DNA of 64,000 bases from positions 1 through 64,000 of the forward strand of contig CAIKMJ010000026.1 in the NCBI GenBank assembly GCA_903828455.1. The letters are read 5' to 3'. Numbering within the stretch: position 1 is the stretch's first letter; each line of letters starts with the position of its first letter. The notes under the pieces are model-generated. The model saw only the letters and a program-made list of their open reading frames with translations, ran no database searches and was not told the origin of the DNA. Made by a program: the position numbers and the translations under genes. Positions 26,531 to 35,275 of this stretch are shown here, in pieces. The DNA comes from an uncultured Acidobacteriia bacterium (GTDB taxonomy: Bacteria > Acidobacteriota > Terriglobia > Bryobacterales > Bryobacteraceae).

Positions 26531-26548
26531 AATTTATTCGGCTGTCAA
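26520..26548 (-). promoter_or_regulatory. Promoter of the haemoglobin-reductase-nsrR operon
   Basis: On the minus strand a perfect TTGACA (26548-26543), a 17-base spacer and TACTAT (26525-26520) form a near-consensus sigma-70-type promoter. Transcription should begin about 26512-26513, leaving only 2-3 bases before ATG 26510. The NsrR operator covers the -10. Confidence 0.82.
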
Positions 26549-26633
26549 TCCGGCGCGGAAACGCGGGGAATATTGTGGCGGCGGGCGGGCTGCGCGGTGC
26601 GGCCGCGAATTCCCGTTGTGCTGTAATGAAGTC

Positions 26634-27122
26634 ATGGAAGTCGAGATGAAGATTCGCGGCCTGATGATGGACCCGGTGACCAACATGCCGATCGTCATCC
26701 TGAAGGACGTGGCCAGCGCGCATGTCCTCCCCATCTGGGTGGGAATCTACGAGGCCAATGCGATTGCGCTGGAGATCGAGAAAGTTTCCACGCCGCGCCC
26801 GATGACGCACGATCTCATCAAGACGCTGCTGCTGGGGCTGGACGCGGGGATTCAGAAGGTCGTCGTCAACGAACTGAAGGAAGACACGTTTTTTGCGGTG
26901 ATCTGGGTGCGGCGGGACGGCGAGCTGATCTCGGTGGATTCGCGCCCGAGCGATGCGCTGGCTCTCGCGCTGCGGCTGGACTGCCCGATCTACGTGGACG
27001 ATTCCGTGCTGAAGAGTTCCAAACTTTCGAGCACCGTGGCCGACAAAGTCAACAACAACCAGGAACTGCGCCGCTATCTGGAAAGCCTTGGCGACGAAGA
27101 CCTGGGCCGCTACAAGATGTAA
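26634..27122 (+). CDS. Bifunctional nuclease (BFN/DUF151) family protein
   Basis: The 162-residue protein belongs to the DUF151/BFN family: 'MEVEMKIRGLMMDPVTNMPI', 'LPIWVGIYEANAIALEIEKV', 'PRPMTHDLIKTLLLGLDAGI', and the key 'ISVDSRPSDALALALRLDCP'. Plant members show RNase/DNase activity; bacterial members are widespread and largely uncharacterised, though some are linked to stress. Position 26634 gives the family N-terminus. It is divergent from the haemoglobin operon with about 120 bases between starts. An additional C-terminal tail 'NNNQELRRYLESLGDED' is present. Confidence 0.85.
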   Translation: MEVEMKIRGLMMDPVTNMPIVILKDVASAHVLPIWVGIYEANAIALEIEKVSTPRPMTHDLIKTLLLGLDAGIQKVVVNELKEDTFFAVIWVRRDGELISVDSRPSDALALALRLDCPIYVDDSVLKSSKLSSTVADKVNNNQELRRYLESLGDEDLGRYKM

Positions 27123-27132
27123 GCGCGCCCTG

Positions 27133-28326
27133 CTATTTTTGCGGGGTTCCCCACAACAGCCAGACCACGTAGGCGAGCACAATCGAGCCCACGGCGAGCG
27201 AGATCGACATGACGCGGAAACGCGCGCGCCGGCGGGCAATGAGGGCGGCTTCGCGGCGCTCGAACCAGTCCCGCAGGATGATGGTGAGCCCGTCGCGGGC
27301 CACTTCGTAGCGCATCGTGTTGCCGGTCCAGACGGTGCGCAGGATCTCTTTTTCCACCAAGTTCGGCAGCAGCGTGAGCGCGAAGCGGGCCAGCTTTCCG
27401 GCGTATTCGGTGAGTCCCTTTTGGGTGACGGCGAAACGCTGGTTGTCCGCCGAAATCAGGTTGTTGAACCAGCGGAACAGCAGATCCTGCTGGTTGGTGC
27501 CGAGTTCGTTCAGGATATAGTCGAACGATTCCAGCACCACGCGGTCCGCGCCGCCGAAGTTCTGAATGGTGGCGAGGCGAATGCGGTGCGACCTGGTGCG
27601 GTATTCGGCTTCGCAGAGACGGACGAGCGCAATCGAAAGAAAAAAAGGATGCACCGTGCCTTCCTGGCGGGCGATCACCGGTTCCTGCAGCAGGTCGGCA
27701 ACGGCCGCCGGTTCGATCTCCATCGACCGCGAGGTGGCGACCAGTTTCGCCATCTCCGCGCCGGCTTCAGGGGTGAGGGGCTGCAACTGGATGTGATAGC
27801 CAAGCAGATTGGGGACATGCTGGCGAAGGCGCTCAAACGCCGGTATGGCGTGCGCCTGGATGCCGATCACGGCGCAGCCTTCGCGTTCGGCAATCATGCG
27901 GCCGAGATCGGCGTCGAACAGGTCGGACTGGTGCGTTCCGGCCTGGCAACGAAGGTAATCTTCAAACTGGTCGAGCAGAATGGCGACGCGGCGGCCCGTG
28001 CGCATCCGGATGAACTGGAGCATATCGGCCAGCGGATCGCCCTGTGCGAAGAACTGGGGATCGGCCTGGTCGCGGACCGCCTGCGCGATGGCTTCGAGGA
28101 AATCGGTATTGAAGGAATTTTCCTGCCAGGCGCGGTACATCACGGTGACATAGCCGGCGCGCTGCAATGCCGGCACAAGGCCGGCGGCAAACAGCGAAGT
28201 CACGCCGAGACCGGGTTCGGAACTGACCACGGTGTGGCGCTCGGCGAGGCAGTTGGACAGCACCTCCGCGATCACGTCTTCGCGGCCGCAAAGCATGACC
28301 TCATTAACTGTCGTGAGTGGCTTCAA
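27133..28326 (-). CDS. nSTAND-like NTPase-fold protein with C-terminal membrane anchor
   Basis: The 397-residue protein has the layout of an nSTAND1-type NTPase domain: 'LCGREDVIAEVL', a P-loop region 'SSEPGLGVTSLFAAGLVPAL' (residues 35-54) and a Walker B-like 'VAILLDQFEDYL' (about 114-125). The P-loop lysine is replaced by Val42, so ATP binding or hydrolysis is doubtful. A winged-helix-like region follows ('YILNELGTNQQDLLFRWFNN'). The protein ends in one hydrophobic segment ('VMSISLAVGSIVLAYVVWLL') with a very short tail, suggesting a membrane anchor. No effector domain or WD/TPR sensor is present. Start TTG 28326 is uncertain; ATG 28296 is possible. Confidence 0.65.
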   Translation of the reverse strand: MKPLTTVNEVMLCGREDVIAEVLSNCLAERHTVVSSEPGLGVTSLFAAGLVPALQRAGYVTVMYRAWQENSFNTDFLEAIAQAVRDQADPQFFAQGDPLADMLQFIRMRTGRRVAILLDQFEDYLRCQAGTHQSDLFDADLGRMIAEREGCAVIGIQAHAIPAFERLRQHVPNLLGYHIQLQPLTPEAGAEMAKLVATSRSMEIEPAAVADLLQEPVIARQEGTVHPFFLSIALVRLCEAEYRTRSHRIRLATIQNFGGADRVVLESFDYILNELGTNQQDLLFRWFNNLISADNQRFAVTQKGLTEYAGKLARFALTLLPNLVEKEILRTVWTGNTMRYEVARDGLTIILRDWFERREAALIARRRARFRVMSISLAVGSIVLAYVVWLLWGTPQK

Positions 28327-28387
28327 TTGTCACAAAATGTACCATATTCGGGTCGTTCCGGTCCGATTGCCGCCAAACGTCGCGGCG

Positions 28388-31300
28388 TCACGGAAGCGGA
28401 AGCCAGTAATCGCGCGGATAAAGCTTGTAGACGCGCTCGTTTTCGCGGCTGCGGACGTCGCTTTCCATGGCGGCAAACTGCTTGTCGTTGCCGATGATGA
28501 AATAGACCGCGCCGGCGTTGTTTTTGGCCGCGGAGCCATAGCCCGGCAGCAGCCTGCTGTGTACGGTATCGATGCGCCGGAAGATCTCGTCCGCGAGGCT
28601 GGGCTCGCGCCGCAGATTCAGAATCGCCTCGCGGAAACGCCTTACTTTTTCGGGCGGCACGCCGTCGGCGAGATCGGCGGCGATGGCCTCGGCGCGCGCC
28701 TCGTAGCTGCCGGATGCGTTGGACTCCTGGAAGGCCATGGCGATGGTGTAATCGGCCAGCTTCGGGTCGCGCGTTCCCTTCTTAATGACGTCGATGGCGA
28801 AGTGCAGGGTCTGCGGAATTTCCGGCATGCGTTCGGCGTAATATCCGGACCAGCCATCGCGAATGTTGCCCCGCATGCCGTTGCTGTAGGCGAGGCCGGC
28901 GGTGATTGTTTTGGTGAAGATGCCGTGCGCGCCGTAGCCAGCGAAAACGCGAGAGGCGAGGAAGTCGAGTTGCGCGTCGCGGCCGGTCTGGTCGTAGGCA
29001 ATCGACGGCACGATGGACGCCATCACGCCGCCGGTGAGGTTTGCGTCGTACAGGCCGACGAAGTGGGGCGTTGCGGTATCGCCCTGATGCTGGCGAAGCC
29101 GCTCATCGATGACCCGCTCCGCAGCGTATTGCGCCGGGGCCGGGGAGCCGCTCCGCAGCGTGCTCAGCAGCGTTTCGAGCGGGGCGTTCAGCTGCGCCAG
29201 ATTCGCCTTTGAACCTACCTGCCAGGCGCGCGCGCCGCCTGCGAGCAGAAGGCCGCGGCGCAGCGAGTCGAGCCGCGCCAGCGTCTGCTCCGGCCCGGCG
29301 GCGAGGTCGGCGGCAATGCGGCCGCAGAGAAACTTCCAGTCGTCCCGCAGGCTGGCGTCCGGCAGATCGGGCAGCAACTGGCTGAGATCCTGAGCGACGT
29401 CCCTGAGAACGCCGCCTTCGGTCTTCAGGCTCGCGAGCAGCGCCGTCATCTGTTCGCGTGTGGTCGCGCGGTCGCCCAGTTCGCGGATGCGCGTGGTGAG
29501 CGCGGCGCGGTCTTCCGCGCCCGTGTCGCTCAGCATCCAGCGCAGCCGGTCGGCGTTGAAGGCGCGCGTCAGGAAAGATGTCGTTGTGAGATAGAGCGGA
29601 TTGCTCTGCTTCCAGTACGAGAGGACGGGGTTCATCACCCAGCTCTCTTCCGAACCCTGCATGGTGGCCCGCAGGCGCGCCAGTTGCTGGGCCACCACAT
29701 CCCGAATGCGCGGCAGATTTTCCGGACGCCAGTCGGGATGCTCCAGAACGAGCGCCATCCACTCGATGGCCCGCCGGCTTTCGGCTGCGTCGTTGCCCGC
29801 GCCGCGCACCACCAGTTCGGCGCGATCCGTGCGGACGTTGTTGGCAAAGCGGGCGTCGAGGCTGAGGATCTCCCGGCGCAGCGTCTCCTCCATCTGCTCG
29901 TATGGCATGGGCCGGCCGTCCGCGATTACGCCGGATTGCGTCAGCAGCACCGGCAACAGGGAGAGCAGCGGCAGGTCGGCTTCGGCCACGCCGTCGAGCC
30001 GCAGGGCGAGGCCGGTTGTCGCGCTCGTCATGTTGTCGAATACGGAAGTGACCAGCGGCACGCCGCCCGCCGTCTTCGTTGCCGTGTACTCCAGTTGTTC
30101 GTCCAGAGTAAGCGGCGGGGCTTCGAGGAACGGGCGCGCTGCCGCCTCGCTCGCCAGTTGGTCCAGATGCGTGCTTTCGGCGTCGTAGTCTTTTTCGTAG
30201 AGCCGGATGGCCTGCTGCGCGTCGGCGGTCCGGTAGGTGGATTCGAGCCGCTTCACTTCGGCGTCAACGCGGGCGGCAGTTTCCTGCTGTTGCTTTTTCA
30301 GCGCGGCGGCGTTGGGCCGCGTGGCGATGGCGAACGGTTCGGTGTCCGTCAGATGCCACTTCGGCAGCAGCTCACGCCAGATGTTGCGGTTGGCCGCCAG
30401 CAGTTTGTCAGCGGCGTCGATGTCCGGCTTTTGCGTCACCGATTTGTGGAAGCCCGGTTCGCGATTCAGATGGTAGAGTTGCTCCATCCACGCCGAACCG
30501 CCGCCGCGCGACCCGAAGCCCGGCGGTGAATTGACCAGCTTGGCCAGCGACCGCTTTTGCTCGACCAGACGCGAGCGCGCCTGGCGATTGAACTCGGCCA
30601 GCTCCGGCGAACCGTCCGGCAGCGCGGCGATGCGTTTCAGTTCGTCCGTCACCAGCGTGCGGATGGCGCGCGTCTTTTCTTCCGTTAAATTGGCGACGGC
30701 GACCTCCTGCAGCCCGATGATGACCGGAAAGCCCTGGTCCTGCTGCAGGTAGCCGAAGATGCTCTCGGCGCCGATGTCCATCTTCCGCGTCGTGCTGTTG
30801 ATGAACAGCTTGTAGAGATTCGTGGTTGCGCCGCCGGCGAAGTTATCGAGGAACAGATTCAGCAGCAGCGTGTCGCGCGCATCCAGTTTGCGGCTGGCGG
30901 GCCAGGCGATGCCCACGTAGCCCGGCTGCTGCTCGTTTTCGAACGGGAAATCGACCACGCGCACCGTACCGGCTGCGGCGGGCGCGGGGCGGGGAAGCGT
31001 GTCTTCGCTCTCCGGCTTGCGGTTGATCTTCGCCGGTTCCAGTTCGGTCAGGATCTTATCGAAATGCGCCAGCCGTGCCGCGACCGTTTCGCCCTTCGGC
31101 AGCGACACCACCGAGCCCATGTTGCCCAGAAAATAGTGCCGCTCGTGAAACGTGCGGATATCGGCCGGAACCATGTCGCGGATGCCGGCGGGCTCGCCGC
31201 CCGAGTTGTAGGCGAGCGGATGCTTCGCGCCGTAAAGATCGCGCCCGATCTGTTTGAACAGCACCCACTCGGGCTTGTTCATGGAGCTCGTCATTTCGTT

Positions 31301-31864
31301 GTAGACGGTGCCCTTTTCTTCGAGCCGCGCCTCGTGAGTCGCCGGATTTTCCGACACGCCGAAGTTGCGCACCTCGCGGCGGATCTCTTCATCGGTGTAA
31401 TCGGCGTGCAGCAGCGCATCGAGCTGCAGTTTGAATTCGTCGTAGAAGACAGGGAGGCCGGCACGCGTGTTGAACGAATAGCACGTGCGCCACTGCATGG
31501 TGAAGGCGGTGGCCTCGGTCAGCGTCATGGTCTGGCTGGCGGCCCAGGCGCGGCCCATGTTGCCTTTGCCCATCAGCAGATGCTCCTGCGTGTGCGGTTC
31601 GCCTTTGTCGCCGGCGGGAAACGAATTCACCCAGTTGAAGGCCTGCGGGACGGATTGTACTTCGATCAGATCGAGCGTGAAGCCGGTAGCCCGATGGACA
31701 AAGCGCGCGCCGAAGGGCTGGTCTGCATCGTTCAGGTAGACGGCCGCGGCGCGGAAGCCGTGGCTCGCCATGCCGCTCGTCACGTCGCGGAAGGCCGCGG
31801 GTTCCGCGCCCCAAAGGACGCCGCAGGTCAGCAATAAGCCAAAGTAACGGAATTGTCGCCGCAT
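28388..31864 (-). CDS. Exported M16-family (presequence-protease-like) metalloprotease
   Basis: A 1158-residue zinc protease of the pitrilysin/PreP type. After a signal peptide ('FGLLLTCGVLWGAEPAAF') the inverted zinc motif H91-T-Q-E94-H95 appears in 'GEPHTQEHLLMGKGNMG', with a later glutamate in 'TDEEIRREVRNFG'. The remaining length fits four M16 subdomains forming one clamshell. Such enzymes degrade short peptides; export suggests periplasmic peptide clearance. Start ATG 31864 (GTG 31867 possible). It is divergent from the S9 peptidase, with only about 32 bases between starts, so the two promoters must overlap. Confidence 0.9.
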   Translation of the reverse strand: MRRQFRYFGLLLTCGVLWGAEPAAFRDVTSGMASHGFRAAAVYLNDADQPFGARFVHRATGFTLDLIEVQSVPQAFNWVNSFPAGDKGEPHTQEHLLMGKGNMGRAWAASQTMTLTEATAFTMQWRTCYSFNTRAGLPVFYDEFKLQLDALLHADYTDEEIRREVRNFGVSENPATHEARLEEKGTVYNEMTSSMNKPEWVLFKQIGRDLYGAKHPLAYNSGGEPAGIRDMVPADIRTFHERHYFLGNMGSVVSLPKGETVAARLAHFDKILTELEPAKINRKPESEDTLPRPAPAAAGTVRVVDFPFENEQQPGYVGIAWPASRKLDARDTLLLNLFLDNFAGGATTNLYKLFINSTTRKMDIGAESIFGYLQQDQGFPVIIGLQEVAVANLTEEKTRAIRTLVTDELKRIAALPDGSPELAEFNRQARSRLVEQKRSLAKLVNSPPGFGSRGGGSAWMEQLYHLNREPGFHKSVTQKPDIDAADKLLAANRNIWRELLPKWHLTDTEPFAIATRPNAAALKKQQQETAARVDAEVKRLESTYRTADAQQAIRLYEKDYDAESTHLDQLASEAAARPFLEAPPLTLDEQLEYTATKTAGGVPLVTSVFDNMTSATTGLALRLDGVAEADLPLLSLLPVLLTQSGVIADGRPMPYEQMEETLRREILSLDARFANNVRTDRAELVVRGAGNDAAESRRAIEWMALVLEHPDWRPENLPRIRDVVAQQLARLRATMQGSEESWVMNPVLSYWKQSNPLYLTTTSFLTRAFNADRLRWMLSDTGAEDRAALTTRIRELGDRATTREQMTALLASLKTEGGVLRDVAQDLSQLLPDLPDASLRDDWKFLCGRIAADLAAGPEQTLARLDSLRRGLLLAGGARAWQVGSKANLAQLNAPLETLLSTLRSGSPAPAQYAAERVIDERLRQHQGDTATPHFVGLYDANLTGGVMASIVPSIAYDQTGRDAQLDFLASRVFAGYGAHGIFTKTITAGLAYSNGMRGNIRDGWSGYYAERMPEIPQTLHFAIDVIKKGTRDPKLADYTIAMAFQESNASGSYEARAEAIAADLADGVPPEKVRRFREAILNLRREPSLADEIFRRIDTVHSRLLPGYGSAAKNNAGAVYFIIGNDKQFAAMESDVRSRENERVYKLYPRDYWLPLP

Positions 31865-31899
31865 CACGATGCACCTATTGTCGCTAAAATCATTTAGTC

Positions 31900-33990
31900 G
31901 TGAAGATTCTGGCAGGCATATTTTTGGCGCTGACGCTGCGAGCCGCCGCGCCGCCGTTCACGCTCGATCAGCTGTTATCGGCACCGTTTCCCTCCGAACT
32001 GGTAGCTGCGCCGCGTGGCGAAGCCTTTGCGTGGATCAGCTACGATCGCGGCATCCGCAACGTATGGGTCGCGCGCGGTCCCGGGTTCACGCCGGTTGCG
32101 GCGACGAACTTCACCGCCGACGATGGCCAGGACATTACCGAACTCACCTGGAAGCCGGACGGCACGGCGTTATTCTTCACGCGCGGCACCGGGCCCAATT
32201 CGCGCGGGGAGTTCGCCAACCCGACGAGCAGTCCCGATGGCGGCCAGCAGTCGCTGTGGATGGCCAATATTGCAAACGGAAATGCCGCGGCGAAGACCGG
32301 ACCGGCGGAACTCGCCAGTGGTCATTCGCCCTCGGTGGCGCCGGACGGTTCGGCCGTTGCGTACCTTTCGAACGGTCTGGTCTGGATCACGCCGCTCGCG
32401 GACGGCGCCGCGCAGGCGCGCCTCATCGTGCGCGGTTCGTCGAAGGACCTGGCATGGTCGCCCGATTCGAAACAGCTCGCGTTCATCAGCGATCGCGGCG
32501 ATCATGCGCTGGTGGCCGTTTACAGCGTACGCGACAACTCGCTGCGGTATCTCGATCCGTCAGTCGATATGGATCAATCGCCGGTGTGGTCGCCGGATGG
32601 CTCGCAGGTTGCTTTCATTCGGACGCCGGCCGCGGTGGATGCGAAAGCGTGGGGAGCGAAGCCAGCGGGGCAGCCGTGGTCGATTCGCATCGTCGATGCC
32701 GCCACTGGCAAGGCGCGCGAACTCTGGCGCGCGCGGGAAGGCGTTGGGTCGGTCTTCTGGCCGGTGGACGCGCGTGCGCAGCTGACCTGGAGCGCATCCG
32801 GCCGCATTGTGTTTCCGTGGGAAGGCGACGGCTGGCTGCATCTTTACTCAATTCCGGCTACAGATTCAGTTCCGGCGACAGGCGGCAACGCCGTGCTGCT
32901 GACGCCTGGCGACTTCGAAGTGGAAGACGTCACTGCCTCGGCGGACGGCAAATCGCTCGTGTATTCGTGCAATCAGGATGACATCGATCGCCGTCACCTC
33001 TGGCGTGTCGCCTCCGATGGCGGCAAGCCGGAGCGGCTGAGCACCGGCGACGGCATCGAATGGTCGCCTGCCGTCTCGCCTGCGGGGCGCATCGCCGCGC
33101 TGCGTTCCGATGCGAAGATGCCGGAGCGTCCGGCCATTCTGGACGGCGCGAAACTGCGCGATCTCACGCCCGTGGCCGCCACGTTCCCGGCCAGCGCGCT
33201 CGTCGAGCCGCAGCCTGTGCTCTTCACCTCGCCCGACGGCGCGCGCATCCACGCGCAGTTGTTTTCTCCCGCCGCCGCGCCGACTGCCGCGCGCAGGCCG
33301 GCCGTCATCTTCGTGCACGGAGGAGCGCGCCGCCAGATGCTGCTCGGCTGGCACAACATGTTCTACTACCGCGAAATGTACGCCTTCAATCAGTACCTTG
33401 CGGCGCAGGGTTACGTGGTGCTTTCGGTGAACTATCGGGCGGGCATCGGCTACGGGCTGGCCTTCCGCGAAACGCCCGGCTACGGCGCCACCGGAGCGGT
33501 GGAATACAACGATGTGCTCGGCGCGGCTGCCTACCTGCGTTCGCGCGCGGATGTGGATCCCGCGCGCATCGGCATCTGGGGCGGGTCCTACGGCGGCTAC
33601 CTGACCGCTCTCGCCCTCGCGCGCAATTCGGATCTGTTCGCGGCCGGCGTGGATTTCCACGGCGTGCACGACTGGAATCTGGAAATCACCAATACCGTTC
33701 CAGAGAGCGACCCCGCGCGCCGCCAGCAGGTCACGCGCACCGCATTCGACTCGTCGCCGCTGGCCTCCATGGAAAAATGGCGCTCGCCCGTGCTTCTCGT
33801 CCAGGGCGACGACGACCGCAATGTCGCTTTCGCCAACAGCACCCGCCTCACCGAGGCGTTGCGCAAACGGGGCGTGCCGTTCGAGCAAATCATCTATCCC
33901 GATGAGACGCACGACTTCCTTCTCGATGCCCACTGGCTGGCTGCCTTCCGCGCCGCGGCCGGCTTTCTGGCGAAATACCTCCGGCCGTAA
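31900..33990 (+). CDS. Exported S9-family prolyl oligopeptidase
   Basis: The 696-residue serine peptidase has a signal peptide ('MKILAGIFLALTLRAAAPP'), a beta-propeller with repeated Trp-Ser-Pro-Asp segments ('AWSPDSKQLAFISDRG', 'VWSPDGSQVAFIRTPA'), and a C-terminal alpha/beta-hydrolase domain. The nucleophile serine lies in 'GIWGGSYGGYLTALAL', the aspartate in 'VQGDDDRNVAFA' and the histidine in 'YPDETHDFLLDAHW'. It probably acts on peptides in the periplasm, alongside the divergent M16 protease. GTG start at 31900, with a TAAAAT -10-like box at 31885-31890. Confidence 0.93.
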   Translation: MKILAGIFLALTLRAAAPPFTLDQLLSAPFPSELVAAPRGEAFAWISYDRGIRNVWVARGPGFTPVAATNFTADDGQDITELTWKPDGTALFFTRGTGPNSRGEFANPTSSPDGGQQSLWMANIANGNAAAKTGPAELASGHSPSVAPDGSAVAYLSNGLVWITPLADGAAQARLIVRGSSKDLAWSPDSKQLAFISDRGDHALVAVYSVRDNSLRYLDPSVDMDQSPVWSPDGSQVAFIRTPAAVDAKAWGAKPAGQPWSIRIVDAATGKARELWRAREGVGSVFWPVDARAQLTWSASGRIVFPWEGDGWLHLYSIPATDSVPATGGNAVLLTPGDFEVEDVTASADGKSLVYSCNQDDIDRRHLWRVASDGGKPERLSTGDGIEWSPAVSPAGRIAALRSDAKMPERPAILDGAKLRDLTPVAATFPASALVEPQPVLFTSPDGARIHAQLFSPAAAPTAARRPAVIFVHGGARRQMLLGWHNMFYYREMYAFNQYLAAQGYVVLSVNYRAGIGYGLAFRETPGYGATGAVEYNDVLGAAAYLRSRADVDPARIGIWGGSYGGYLTALALARNSDLFAAGVDFHGVHDWNLEITNTVPESDPARRQQVTRTAFDSSPLASMEKWRSPVLLVQGDDDRNVAFANSTRLTEALRKRGVPFEQIIYPDETHDFLLDAHWLAAFRAAAGFLAKYLRP

Positions 33991-34047
33991 CACAATATTT
34001 CATTGACGGCCGCCGCTCCGAGTCAATATGATGGCTTACGCCAGCGA

Positions 34048-34374
34048 ATGCCGATAGCGAAATCCGATTTCGAATACCGCGACCTCTATTCAGGCCTCAT
34101 CCGCCTGCATATTCTTCACCACGCGGTCGAAGGGCCGGTCTTCGGGCTGGAGATGGCGGCGGAACTGGGCCGGCACGGTTATCGAATCAGTCTTGGTACC
34201 CTTTATCCGCTGCTGCACGGGATGGAAAAGAAGGGCTATCTGCGGTCTGCCGAGGTTCGCGCAGGGCAGGTGAGCCGCAAGGTTTACCGGGCCACGCCGC
34301 TCGGAAAGAAAGCACTGAAGGCAATGAAAGTTAAAGTGAGCGAACTGTTTGGAGAGATGAATGAAGCAAGGTAA
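34048..34374 (+). CDS. PadR-family transcriptional regulator
   Basis: The 108-residue protein is a PadR winged-helix regulator: 'RLHILHHAVEGPVFGLEMAA', 'GYRISLGTLYPLLHGMEKKG' (the recognition segment) and 'VSRKVYRATPLGKKALKAMK'. PadR proteins repress nearby genes and respond to small ligands or have little effector domain, as here. ATG 34048 is preferred over the longer reading from 34003. Its 3' end overlaps the next gene by 14 bases, which suggests that it controls or is coexpressed with the downstream outer-membrane and membrane protein genes. Confidence 0.88.
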   Translation: MPIAKSDFEYRDLYSGLIRLHILHHAVEGPVFGLEMAAELGRHGYRISLGTLYPLLHGMEKKGYLRSAEVRAGQVSRKVYRATPLGKKALKAMKVKVSELFGEMNEAR

Positions 34375-35236
34375 CCGAAAGCATCACGCTGCTCTGTCGC
34401 AGATCATTCGTGTGGTGGCCGCGCTGGGCTGCCTTTCCGGCGCCGCGCTGGCGGGCCCGCCGTTTCAGACGGACGATCCCGAGCCGATCGAATACAAACA
34501 CTACGAGTTCTACACCTTCGGCACGGTGGACCGCACGCCGGATGAAATCGATACCAACGGTCCGGCCGTGGAATTTAACTGGGGTGCATTGCCCAACACG
34601 CATCTGCACATCATCTTTCCGGCGGCGGCCATTGTTCCGACCAGCGACCCCACGGCAAAACGCCAGTTCGGCGTCGGCGACACCGAACTCGGCATTAAGT
34701 ACAAGTTCATTCAGGAAACCGACAGCCACCCGATGGTCGGTACCTTTGTCATGTTCGAAATGCCCACCGGCAACTCCAGCAAGGGACTCGGCGTCGGCAA
34801 GGCGTGGTACAAAGTGCCGCTTTGGGCGCAGAAGAGCTGGGGCCCGTGGACGACCTACGGCGGCGGCGGCGAAACGTTCGTCTCCGGTCCCGGTTATCGC
34901 AATTATCCTTTCGCCGGCTGGCTGGTGCAGCGCGACCTTGGCAAGAAGGTAACGCTTGCCACCGAGGCGTTCTTTCACGGTCCGGAAGGCATCGGGACAC
35001 CGCTCAACCGGCCCACCACGATGATCGACTTCGGCGGCTACTACAAATTCCGCGACCCGGGTTTTCAGCTGCTCTTCTGCTACGGCCACAGTGTGGTGGG
35101 ACAGTCGGAAACCTACGGCTACCTCGGTCTGTACTGGACGTGGGGCAAGGATGCCGACGGCGGTAAGCCGGGCGACAAGCCCGTCGCGGGCATCGCGTTC
35201 AATCCCGCGTCGCCTCCGGGTCTGATGGGCCACTAA
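34361..35236 (+). CDS. Outer-membrane beta-barrel protein, MetA/phenol-degradation type
   Basis: The 291-residue exported protein has a signal peptide ending near 'GAALAGPPFQ' and many alternating aromatic beta strands ('HYEFYTFGTVDRT', 'HLHIIFPAAAIVP', 'DTELGIKYKFIQET', 'GYLGLYWTWGKD'). The opening 'PPFQTDDPEPIEYKHYEFY' is characteristic of a group of putative outer-membrane transporters related to the MetA phenol-degradation family. The substrate is unknown. It overlaps the PadR gene and precedes two inner-membrane proteins, so the three may form a PadR-regulated uptake or efflux unit. Confidence 0.65.
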   Translation: MKQGNRKHHAALSQIIRVVAALGCLSGAALAGPPFQTDDPEPIEYKHYEFYTFGTVDRTPDEIDTNGPAVEFNWGALPNTHLHIIFPAAAIVPTSDPTAKRQFGVGDTELGIKYKFIQETDSHPMVGTFVMFEMPTGNSSKGLGVGKAWYKVPLWAQKSWGPWTTYGGGGETFVSGPGYRNYPFAGWLVQRDLGKKVTLATEAFFHGPEGIGTPLNRPTTMIDFGGYYKFRDPGFQLLFCYGHSVVGQSETYGYLGLYWTWGKDADGGKPGDKPVAGIAFNPASPPGLMGH

Positions 35237-35275
35237 GCCTGACCGGCCAGTGGAAACGAATCGAAAGGAAATCCG

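Noticed and set aside
26511-26531. Possible dif site near the GC-skew switch
   Set aside because: Superficial similarity only; the half-site spacing, the promoter overlap and the nsrR gene explain it much better as an NsrR operator.
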